The position numbers and the translations under genes are program-made. A stretch of 64,000 nt of DNA from an uncultured beta proteobacterium (lineage in GTDB: Bacteria > Pseudomonadota > Gammaproteobacteria > Burkholderiales > Burkholderiaceae_C): positions 1-64,000 of the forward strand of contig CAJAES010000031.1 in NCBI GenBank assembly GCA_903938815.1, read 5' to 3'. The notes below the pieces were generated by a model. It saw only the letters and a program-made list of their open reading frames with translations. It was not told the DNA's origin and ran no database searches. This document shows positions 8,845-15,565 of this stretch, piece by piece. Numbering within the stretch: position 1 is the first letter of the stretch; each line of letters starts with the position of its first letter.

Positions 8845-9347
8845 GCCGAGCGGCTGTAGTAGACGGCACTTCGCAGGTCGGGCTCGGCGTCGAACGGGTA
8901 GAGCATGAAGAGCGGCCCCTTGTCGCGCACGGCCATGGGCTGGCCGTCGAGCAGACGCGCGAGGATGAGGTCGTGCCGCTGCGCGTCGTCCCAGGGAACG
9001 TCGACGCGGTAGTCGTTGAGCGCCGTCACGCGCAGCGATCGGCCGTTGGCGCCCGCCGCCGCGAGCACATCGCGCAGCAGCGGGCCGGTGAACCGGCGTG
9101 CGCTCGCGTACCAGGGCGTGCGGGTGGAAAAGCTGTGCTGGGGCAGGCGCTCGAGCATGGCCATGTCGAACTGCGCGCTCGTGCCGGCGTTGGGCTGCCG
9201 AACGCGCCCGGTGATCACCAGCACCACCGGCCCGGCGGCCGCGTCGAGTGCGATCGCGGGGCTGCAGGCCGCGGCGACCGCGAATCCGGCCAGGGCCTGC
9301 AGGCTCTGGCGGCGCGTGATCGGCGGATGGTGAGGGGCCTTCGACAC
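8814..9347 (-). CDS. Tat-exported SUOX-fold (COG3915-like) protein B, partner of hybrid kinase
   Basis: A 177-residue paralogue of 4921-5445 with the same core motifs ([41 protein letters not shown]). I chose the GTG at 9347 because it gives TRRQSLQALAG, a good Tat signal, and because TACAAT (9360-9355) ends exactly seven bases upstream, as at other probable leaderless starts here. The only cysteine sits in the signal region (VAAAC), so the mature domain has no molybdenum ligand; that Cys could be a weak lipobox. The 3' end overlaps the kinase start by 31 bases. A role as sensor partner is inferred from the conserved pairing. Confidence 0.8.
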   Translation of the reverse strand: MSKAPHHPPITRRQSLQALAGFAVAAACSPAIALDAAAGPVVLVITGRVRQPNAGTSAQFDMAMLERLPQHSFSTRTPWYASARRFTGPLLRDVLAAAGANGRSLRVTALNDYRVDVPWDDAQRHDLILARLLDGQPMAVRDKGPLFMLYPFDAEPDLRSAVYYSRSAWQLKSIEVS

Positions 9348-9354
9348 CGGCAAG

Positions 9355-9360
9355 ATTGTA
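9355..9360 (-). promoter_or_regulatory. -10 box TACAAT for SUOX-like gene B
   Basis: TACAAT on the minus strand ends seven bases before the GTG start at 9347. The spacing predicts transcription starting at or very near the start codon. No clear -35 element was identified. Confidence 0.5.
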
Positions 9361-9397
9361 GGGTTCAGGTTGCCCGGCCTGCTAAGCTGCAAACCCG

Positions 9398-9511
9398 ATG
9401 AGCGCCTCTTCGAACAGCCCGTCAGGACTGTCTGCACCGCCAGCACAGTCTGCACCGCCGGTCGCGGCGCTGCCGCAAGCCGCGCACCTGAACAGGCACG
9501 CCCAATCGTGA
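9398..9511 (+). CDS. Small ORF (37 codons) coupled to the acyl-CoA ligase
   Basis: ATG at 9398, TGA at 9509-9511. A possible -10 (TAAGCT, 9383-9388) lies nine bases before the ATG. The peptide is rich in Ser, Pro and Ala and carries the duplicated block LSAPPA/QSAPPV, encoded by an 18-base tandem repeat. Its stop overlaps an in-frame GTG of the next gene (GTGA, 9508-9511), the usual geometry of translational coupling. It may be a leader peptide or the relic of a longer gene. No family is recognised. Confidence 0.35.
   Translation: MSASSNSPSGLSAPPAQSAPPVAALPQAAHLNRHAQS
9427..9462. repeat. 18-base tandem duplication
   Basis: Two imperfect 18-base units (9427-9444 and 9445-9462) share TCTGCACCGCC. 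In the 37-codon ORF they encode a duplicated six-residue block, so the length keeps that frame. Confidence 0.7.
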
Positions 9512-9540
9512 TCTCACCGCACCGACCGCCCCGACCGCAC

Positions 9541-11199
9541 ATGCCCCACTGGCCCTCGCGCCTGCCGCGCGAACTGAGTGTTCCGGCCACCACGCTCTGG
9601 TTCAACCTCGAGGTCAGCGCCGCGCGCTTTCCCGACAAGCCGGCGTACGTGTTCTTCGGTCGCCCGCACACCTATGCCGAGCTGAAGGCCGACGCCGAGG
9701 CGCTGGCCGGCTGGCTGCAGGCAGCCGGCCTGGAGCCGGGCGGGCGCGTCCTGCTGTTCATGCAGAACTGCCCGCAGTGGGCCGTCGCGTTCTATGGCAT
9801 CCAGCGTGCCGGCGGCGTGGTGGTTCCGGTGAACCCGATGAACAAGGCCGACGAGTTCGGACACTACATCACCGACCCCGCCGCGCGCCTGACGATCACG
9901 AGCCGCGACCTCGCTGCGATCGTCCACGAGGCCGATCAGCGGCTGCCCGTCGAACATCGCCTGCACGGCATGCTCGTCACGAGTCTGTCGGAAGCGCTGC
10001 CCGATGTCCTGGTGCCCGAGGAGGCGCCGGCGCCCGCGGTGCTGGCCTGGCTGAACGACGCCACGCCGCTGCCGTCGGGCGCCACGGCGTGGCTCGATGC
10101 CTTGTCGGCGGGCCACGGCGCAGCGCCGCTGACCGCCGGCCCCGACGACCTCGCCGTGCTGCCCTACACCTCGGGCACCACGGGGCTGCCCAAGGGTTGC
10201 ATCCACACCCATCGCACGCTGATGCCCAACGTGGTGGGCGGTCAATGGAGCCACGCCGGCCCCGAGACCGTGAGCCTGGGCGTGGTGCCCATGTTCCACA
10301 TCACGGGCCTGATGTACACCGTGCTGGCCAGCGTCTACGCGGGCGCCACCGTGGTGCTGCTGCCGCGCTGGGACCGCGAACTCGCCGCGCGGCTCATCGT
10401 GCGGCACCGCGTCTCGCACTGGACCTGCATCCCCACGATGATCGTCGACCTGCTGGCCAGCCCCAACCTGGCGAGCTTCGACCTGTCGAGCCTGCGCAAC
10501 CTGTCGGGCGGCGGCGCCGCGATGCCGCAGGCCGTGGCCGAGCGCCTGCGCGAGCGCTTCGGCCTCACCTTCGCCGAAGGCTACGGCCTGACCGAGACTG
10601 CCGCGCCTTCGCACGCCAACCCGCCCGAGCGCGCCAAGCTGCAGTGCCTGGGCATGCCCATCTTCGGCACCGACAGCCGTGTCGTCGATCCCGAGACACT
10701 CCAGGAACTTCCGCCCGGGGAGGTGGGGGAGATCGTCACCGCCGGGCCGATGCTGTTCCTGGGTTACTGGGGCCACCCGGAAGCCACGAAGGCGGCCTTC
10801 ATCGAGATCGACGGGCGGCGTTTCTTCCGCACCGGCGACCTGGGGCGGATGGACGAGGAAGGCTACTTCTTCCTCACCGACCGCCTCAAGCGCATGATCA
10901 ACGCCAGCGGCTTCAAGGTCTGGCCGAGCGAGGTCGAACTGCTGCTGTACCGCTGCCCCGCCATCCAGGAGGCCTGCATCATCGCGGCCAAGGACGCATA
11001 CCGCGGCGAGACGGTCAAGGCCGTCGTGGTGCTGCGCCCCGAGGCGCGCGGCGTCACCACCGCCGAAGACATCATCGCCTGGGCGCGCGAACACATGGCA
11101 GCCTACAAGGTGCCTCGGATCGTGAGTTTCGTCGATGCCCTGCCGAAGTCCGGCTCGGGCAAGATCATGTGGCGGCTGCTCCAGGACAGCGAAGCTTGA
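9541..11199 (+). CDS. Class I adenylate-forming acyl-CoA ligase
   Basis: A 552-residue long-chain or aryl acyl-CoA synthetase-type enzyme that activates a carboxylate with ATP and loads it on CoA. The P-loop-like motif YTSGTTGLPKG is near residues 206-216, the A5-type motif EGYGLTET follows, then FFRTGDLGRMDEEG and the hinge-region RLKRMINASGFKVWP; the C-terminal Lys lies in PKSGSGKIMWR. The start at 9541 (MPHWPSRLP) matches where such proteins normally begin. The in-frame GTG at 9508, overlapping the small-ORF stop, would add 11 residues. Substrate cannot be assigned from sequence alone. No neighbouring beta-oxidation gene helps. Confidence 0.92.
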   Translation: MPHWPSRLPRELSVPATTLWFNLEVSAARFPDKPAYVFFGRPHTYAELKADAEALAGWLQAAGLEPGGRVLLFMQNCPQWAVAFYGIQRAGGVVVPVNPMNKADEFGHYITDPAARLTITSRDLAAIVHEADQRLPVEHRLHGMLVTSLSEALPDVLVPEEAPAPAVLAWLNDATPLPSGATAWLDALSAGHGAAPLTAGPDDLAVLPYTSGTTGLPKGCIHTHRTLMPNVVGGQWSHAGPETVSLGVVPMFHITGLMYTVLASVYAGATVVLLPRWDRELAARLIVRHRVSHWTCIPTMIVDLLASPNLASFDLSSLRNLSGGGAAMPQAVAERLRERFGLTFAEGYGLTETAAPSHANPPERAKLQCLGMPIFGTDSRVVDPETLQELPPGEVGEIVTAGPMLFLGYWGHPEATKAAFIEIDGRRFFRTGDLGRMDEEGYFFLTDRLKRMINASGFKVWPSEVELLLYRCPAIQEACIIAAKDAYRGETVKAVVVLRPEARGVTTAEDIIAWAREHMAAYKVPRIVSFVDALPKSGSGKIMWRLLQDSEA

Positions 11200-11301
11200 G
11201 GCAGCGCAAACAAGGCGCCTCCTGACTTCAGCCGGGCTTCAGGTGGCGGGCTGAACCTCCACGGGCGGGCCGAGCCGGTTCGTTCACCGGAGGAGACGCC
11301 C

Positions 11302-11661
11302 ATGTCCGAGTTCATGCTGGAGCCCTTGTTCCCGCGCCTTTCCGTGCGCTTGCGGCCAGCCGTTCGCGCCGCACGGATCCTGGGAGCGGCGGCGCTGCTC
11401 TGCGCCGGCGCCTCGGCATCCGCACAGGTCACCATTCCCAACGGTCGGCTGCTGGCCAGCAACTGCTTCCAGTGCCACGGCACGAACGGCCGCGGCCCCG
11501 GCTTCGACAGCCTGGCGGGCAAGCCGGCGAACGAACTCTTCCGCGATCTGAAGGAGTTCCAGTCGGGCCAGGAAGGCAACGGCCTCATGGCCAAGCACGC
11601 GTGGGGCTACACCGACGCGCAGTTGCAGGCCCTGTCGCAATACCTCTCGCGCCAGCGCTAA
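11302..11661 (+). CDS. Periplasmic class I c-type cytochrome, FccA/SoxE-like subunit
   Basis: A 119-residue protein with a long N-region, a hydrophobic segment (AARILGAAALLCAGASASA) and cleavage near residue 41. One haem site, CFQCH, follows directly; the distal Met is probably in GNGLMAKHAWGYTDAQ. GGAGGAG sits seven bases before the ATG. The gene is 11 bases upstream of a flavocytochrome c flavoprotein gene, so this is most likely the electron-accepting cytochrome of a sulfide dehydrogenase. Mono-haem size fits SoxE-type subunits better than the di-haem FccA of purple sulfur bacteria. Confidence 0.88.
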   Translation: MSEFMLEPLFPRLSVRLRPAVRAARILGAAALLCAGASASAQVTIPNGRLLASNCFQCHGTNGRGPGFDSLAGKPANELFRDLKEFQSGQEGNGLMAKHAWGYTDAQLQALSQYLSRQR

Positions 11662-11672
11662 GGAGCCGCACC

Positions 11673-12908
11673 ATGCAACGCAGATCCCTTCTCCTCGCGG
11701 CCGGCGCCTCCCTGGCGCTCCCGACACTCTCGCTCGCGGCCGCGCCCAAGGCCAGCGTCATCATCGTCGGCGGCGGCATGGCCGGCACCACGCTGGCCAA
11801 GTTCCTGCGGCTGTGGGATCGCGGCATCGCGGTCACGCTCATCGACCGCCAGCCGAAGTACGTCTCCAACATCATGAGCAGCCTCGTGCTGACGGGTCAG
11901 CGCACCGTCTCGCAGCTGACCTACACGTACGACTCTCTGCGCCGACGCGGTGTGAAGGTCGTCATCGACGAGGTGCGGGCGATCGACGTTGTGAATGCCC
12001 GCGTGACCCTGGCCTCCGGTGCCGTGCTGCAGGCCGACCGGGTGGTGCTCGCGCCCGGCATCGCCTTCGAGGCGCCCGCCGGCGCCTATGACGACCAGCG
12101 CATGCCGCACGCCTGGCAGGCCGGGCCGCAGACCACGCTGCTCGCGCAGCAGCTGGCCGCCATGCCCGAGAACGGTCTGGCCGTGATGTCGATCCCCCCG
12201 ACACCGTACCGCTGCCCGCCCGGACCCTACGAGCGTGCCTGCCTGCTGGCCGACTGGCTGCGCGTGAACAAGCCGCGCGCCAAGCTGCTGGTTCTGGACG
12301 CCAACGCCGACTTCGTGACCGAGAAGGACAACTTCTCGTCGGCGTTCTTCGGGCTGCATGCGGATGTCATCGAGTACCGCAACAACGTCGTGATCGAGTC
12401 CGTCGATGCGCCCACGATGACGCTGTACACGAATACGGAAGCGATCACGGCCGACGTCATCAACCTGATCCCGCGCCAGCGCGCCGGCCGCATCGTCACC
12501 GATGCCGGCCTCGCCACCGCCAACGGCGGGCGCTTCGCCCCGGTCGATGTTCTGGGCTACGCCAGCACGGCTGCGCCGCGCGTGCACGTCATCGGCGACT
12601 CCAGCGCCACCACGCAGCCCAAGGCCGGCCACATCGCCAACCAGGAGGCCAAGATCTGCGCCGATGCCCTGGTCCGGGTCTTCAACGGCCTGCCGCAGGA
12701 CACCGCGCCTGTCACGAACTCGGCCTGCTTCTCGACCATCACGCAGACGCAGGCGTCCTGGCTGACGGCGGTGTTCCAGTACGACCCGGCGACGCGGACG
12801 ATGGTGTCGGTGCCGAATTCCTCCGGCGCTTCGGACGGCTGGAGCGCCGGCCACTTCAAGGACATGAACACCTGGTTCAGTGCCCTGATGGCGGACAGCT
12901 TCGCCTGA
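11673..12908 (+). CDS. fccB: Flavocytochrome c sulfide dehydrogenase, FAD-binding subunit (FccB/SoxF-like)
   Basis: A 411-residue periplasmic flavoprotein. An RR-containing signal (QRRSLLLAAG) suggests Tat export with FAD bound. The dinucleotide-binding motif VIIVGGGMAGTT is at about residues 29-40; the family motif PYRCPPGPYERA has the Cys that reacts with sulfide or attaches FAD; HVIGDSSATTQPKAGH is the second FAD motif; and a C-terminal FCSD-type domain follows. It oxidises sulfide and hands electrons to the cytochrome encoded 11 bases upstream. No sox thiosulfate-oxidation genes lie nearby, so a sulfide detoxification role is as likely as lithotrophy. Confidence 0.92.
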   Translation: MQRRSLLLAAGASLALPTLSLAAAPKASVIIVGGGMAGTTLAKFLRLWDRGIAVTLIDRQPKYVSNIMSSLVLTGQRTVSQLTYTYDSLRRRGVKVVIDEVRAIDVVNARVTLASGAVLQADRVVLAPGIAFEAPAGAYDDQRMPHAWQAGPQTTLLAQQLAAMPENGLAVMSIPPTPYRCPPGPYERACLLADWLRVNKPRAKLLVLDANADFVTEKDNFSSAFFGLHADVIEYRNNVVIESVDAPTMTLYTNTEAITADVINLIPRQRAGRIVTDAGLATANGGRFAPVDVLGYASTAAPRVHVIGDSSATTQPKAGHIANQEAKICADALVRVFNGLPQDTAPVTNSACFSTITQTQASWLTAVFQYDPATRTMVSVPNSSGASDGWSAGHFKDMNTWFSALMADSFA

Positions 12909-12926
12909 GCGTCTCTCCTGAGCGTC
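12904..12926. repeat. Direct repeat CCTGAGCGTC x2 at convergent stop codons
   Basis: CCTGAGCGTC occurs at 12904-12913 and 12917-12926, 13 bases apart. The first copy contains the TGA of fccB (12906-12908). The second copy repeats TGA in the +1 frame and overlaps the TCA (12925-12927) that is the stop of the exonuclease gene on the other strand. Confidence 0.75.
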
Positions 12927-13404
12927 AACCGGCGCGAAGGTCGGACAGCGCCCGCTGCAACAGGCGGGCGTCTCCGCTGGCGCGGTGGCGTGCCAGCCCG
13001 AGCGAAGTCTGCGCACGCTGACGTGCCGGGCCCAGCCGGTCCAGCCCATCGGGGGGAAGCAGCACGGCGGCGGATTCCAGGCGGAAGTTGGGCGAAAGCC
13101 CGGCCGCCTCGTACAGCGCCGCCATCCAGGCGTAGTCGTGCGCCCACCCGTCGCAGTACACGGTGCGGCCCACCAGGGCGCGGTTGAGCGCACGCGCCAC
13201 CACCTGCGGCGTGCGGCCGTGCTGCTCGAGCGCGGCGCGCGTGATGCCGTGCAGGCCGGCGGCCGCCTCGTCCCAGTGCGTCCACTCCGGCAACGGCTTG
13301 ATCAGGGTGCACCAGGACTCGCCGTCTTCGAGCACATAGCCGATCTCTATCGGATAGCTGTTGCGGCCGAAGCCGGAAGCCTCGATATCGAGCGTGTTGT
13401 GCAT
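12925..13404 (-). CDS. DEDD-family 3'-5' exonuclease
   Basis: A 159-residue protein of the RNase T/DNA polymerase III epsilon superfamily. Exo I is DIEASG at residues 5-10, Exo II is the region around LHGITRAALE, an Asp-containing strand follows in WAHDYAW, and Exo III is the RHRASGDARLL segment (His and Asp, DEDDh type). The ATG at 13404 (MHNTLDIEAS) places Exo I at the very N-terminus as expected; the longer open frame to 13458 adds unrelated residues. It probably trims nucleic acid ends in the cytosol. It converges on fccB with 16 bases between stops. Confidence 0.85.
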   Translation of the reverse strand: MHNTLDIEASGFGRNSYPIEIGYVLEDGESWCTLIKPLPEWTHWDEAAAGLHGITRAALEQHGRTPQVVARALNRALVGRTVYCDGWAHDYAWMAALYEAAGLSPNFRLESAAVLLPPDGLDRLGPARQRAQTSLGLARHRASGDARLLQRALSDLRAG

Positions 13405-13483
13405 CAGCCTATGCTGCCCGAATATGGCCGGGTCTGCCTGCCCCAGAAGGCATGCCATCGTGGACTAGTTGTGGCGCCCGCCC

Positions 13484-14152
13484 TCAGGCGTGCGTGATCC
13501 AGCCCGCGGGCACGCCCTGCTCGAGGTGGCCGATGCCGTTGAAGCTGACCAGGACATGGCGCCGCGGCGTCACCTGGAACTCGGTGACCGCGCTGTTGCG
13601 CATGCGCAGGTTCAGGTCGATGACGGCCGAACCCTGCAGCCCCAGCACCAGCCCGACCGCCGTGGAGATGGGCCCGCCGCTGGAGACCATCAGCACATCT
13701 CCAGCATGGCGCTCGCGCACATGGTCCAGCGCCTGCGACACGCCAGCGACGAATTCGGCGTGCGCGGGCATGCCGGCCGGCGCCGTGCTGCCGGCCATCC
13801 AGGCTTCCAGCCCTTCGCGCAGCAGCCTGAAGTGGTGGCGGAAGCTGTCGGCCGGGTCCGGCGGCGGCGGAATCTCGGGGTAGAGCGCCCGCACCACGGC
13901 TTCGCCGTCGAACTCGTTCAGGCCCGCCATCCGGGTGGGTTCGGGCACGCCGCCGTAGCCCTCGGAGATAGCCTCCAGCGACTGGACATGGCGCTTGAGC
14001 GTGCCGCTGATCGCGGCCTCGAAGCTCAGGCCGCGTGCGCGGAGATATTCGCCCAGGCGCCGGCATTGCAGGAAGCCGAGATCGCTGAGCTGGTCGTAGT
14101 CGGCGGCGCCGAAGCTGGCCTGGCCGTGGCGGACGAGATAGAGGGTGCCCAT
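13484..14152 (-). CDS. Histidine phosphatase superfamily protein (phosphoglycerate mutase-like)
   Basis: A 222-residue protein that begins MGTLYLVRHGQAS, with the RHG catalytic motif at residues 8-10. The acid/base region follows (LNEFDGEAVVRAL) and the second catalytic His is probably replaced or embedded in VLMVSSGGPIS, where many family members have SHGG. That Ser in place of the usual second His may weaken or alter catalysis. The start at 14152 is the only one that puts RHG at the expected place. It lies 79 bases upstream of the exonuclease gene on the same strand. Substrate is unknown. Confidence 0.85.
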   Translation of the reverse strand: MGTLYLVRHGQASFGAADYDQLSDLGFLQCRRLGEYLRARGLSFEAAISGTLKRHVQSLEAISEGYGGVPEPTRMAGLNEFDGEAVVRALYPEIPPPPDPADSFRHHFRLLREGLEAWMAGSTAPAGMPAHAEFVAGVSQALDHVRERHAGDVLMVSSGGPISTAVGLVLGLQGSAVIDLNLRMRNSAVTEFQVTPRRHVLVSFNGIGHLEQGVPAGWITHA

Positions 14153-14321
14153 GGGGGGGCGATTGTGGCCTCTGCCCGCCCGCGGCCCGCACGGCGGGTG
14201 GCTGCTCGTCCCAACCCGCTGGCGTTTCGTCGCATGGGGATAGGGTTTGGCGTCGCGGGGCGCTACGCTCGCGTCCTTCGAACAGCAACATCGGGCCGCC
14301 GGGGCGGCCCCGAGTGACGAC

Positions 14322-15557
14322 ATGCGCTACCTGATTCCCATGCTCCTGACGGCCGGCCTGCTGGCGGCCTGCGGCAAGTCTGGCGAGGGCTCCACCGGCG
14401 CCAAGACGGTTTCCGCGGCTTCCGCTGCCTCGGCGGCCGACTCGAAGACGGCCGCCCAGCCTGCGGCGAAGCTGCTGCTGGCGCCCGAGGACCTGCTCAC
14501 GCTGCAGGCCAGCAGCCTGGCCGCAGGCCCCGTGATCACCGGCGCCGTGCTGCCCGAGAAGCGGGCCGACCTGCGCGCCGAGGTGGCCGCCGTCGTGGTA
14601 CAGGTCTACAAGGACAACGGCGAGACCGTGCGCGCCGGGGATCTGCTGCTGCGCCTGGACGACACCGCCATCCGCGACAGCCTCGGCTCGGCCGAGGAGG
14701 CGCTGCGCGCGTCGACCCAGGCCTTCGAGCAGGCCGAGCGGCAGGTGCAGCGCCAGAAAACCCTGCAGGCGCAGGGCATGACATCCACCCAGGCGCTGGA
14801 AGACGCCGAGGTGCGGCGCAACAACGCGCAGAGCGACCTCGTCGCGGCCCGCTCGCGCGTGGTGTCGGCGCGCCAGCAGATGCAGCGCACCTCCGTGCGC
14901 GCGCCGTTCGACGGCGTCGTCAGCGAGCGCAAGGCCTCGGCCGGCGACACGGCCCAGATCGGCAAGGAACTCGTCAAGGTGATCGACCCGCGCAGCATGC
15001 GCTTCGAGGGGCTCGTCACCGCCGACAGGCTCGGGGAGCTGAAGGTCGGGCAGGCCGTGAGCTTTCGCATCAACGGTTTCTCCGACCGCGAGTTCACGGG
15101 CCGCGTGCAGCGCATCGACGCCACCGTCAACACCGCCACGCGCCAGGTCGCGGTCGTTGTGGCCTTCACCGAGGCGGGCGTGGCGCCGCGGGTGTCGGGC
15201 CTGTTCGCCGAGGGTCGCATCGAATCCGGCAGCACCCAGGTCCTGACCCTGCCCGAGGGCGCACTGGTGCGGTCCGCCGACAGCGCCCATGTCTGGCGCG
15301 TGCAGGGCACGCAGCTCGGCAAGGTGACGGTCCGCATCGGTGAACGCGACACGCGCACGGGCCAGTACCCCGTGCTGTCGGGTCTGGCCGCTGGCGACCG
15401 GCTGCTGCGCAACCCGGGCAGCACGCTGATCGACGGCCAGGCCGTCGAGTTCGCGGCGCCTGTTGCGGCCGCCGTCGCGACCCCGTCCCCCACGCCTGCG
15501 CCGGCGCCCGCATCCGCACCAGCACCAGCACCCGCCCCGGCGTCTGCCGCGAAGTGA
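14322..15557 (+). CDS. RND efflux periplasmic adaptor (membrane fusion protein), lipoprotein
   Basis: A 411-residue adaptor. The signal peptide ends in a lipobox LLAAC with Cys at residue 16, followed by a Ser/Ala-rich linker. The lipoyl halves flank a helical hairpin (about residues 120-185, with many Q, E and R heptads), and the second half contains RAPFDGVVSERKASAGD. Beta-barrel and membrane-proximal domains follow. The last 35 residues are an unusual Ala/Pro tail. The pump gene begins eight bases after its stop, so the two are one operon. No TolC-type outer-membrane gene is present here, so a shared channel must be used. Confidence 0.94.
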   Translation: MRYLIPMLLTAGLLAACGKSGEGSTGAKTVSAASAASAADSKTAAQPAAKLLLAPEDLLTLQASSLAAGPVITGAVLPEKRADLRAEVAAVVVQVYKDNGETVRAGDLLLRLDDTAIRDSLGSAEEALRASTQAFEQAERQVQRQKTLQAQGMTSTQALEDAEVRRNNAQSDLVAARSRVVSARQQMQRTSVRAPFDGVVSERKASAGDTAQIGKELVKVIDPRSMRFEGLVTADRLGELKVGQAVSFRINGFSDREFTGRVQRIDATVNTATRQVAVVVAFTEAGVAPRVSGLFAEGRIESGSTQVLTLPEGALVRSADSAHVWRVQGTQLGKVTVRIGERDTRTGQYPVLSGLAAGDRLLRNPGSTLIDGQAVEFAAPVAAAVATPSPTPAPAPASAPAPAPAPASAAK

Positions 15558-15565
15558 GGTAGACG

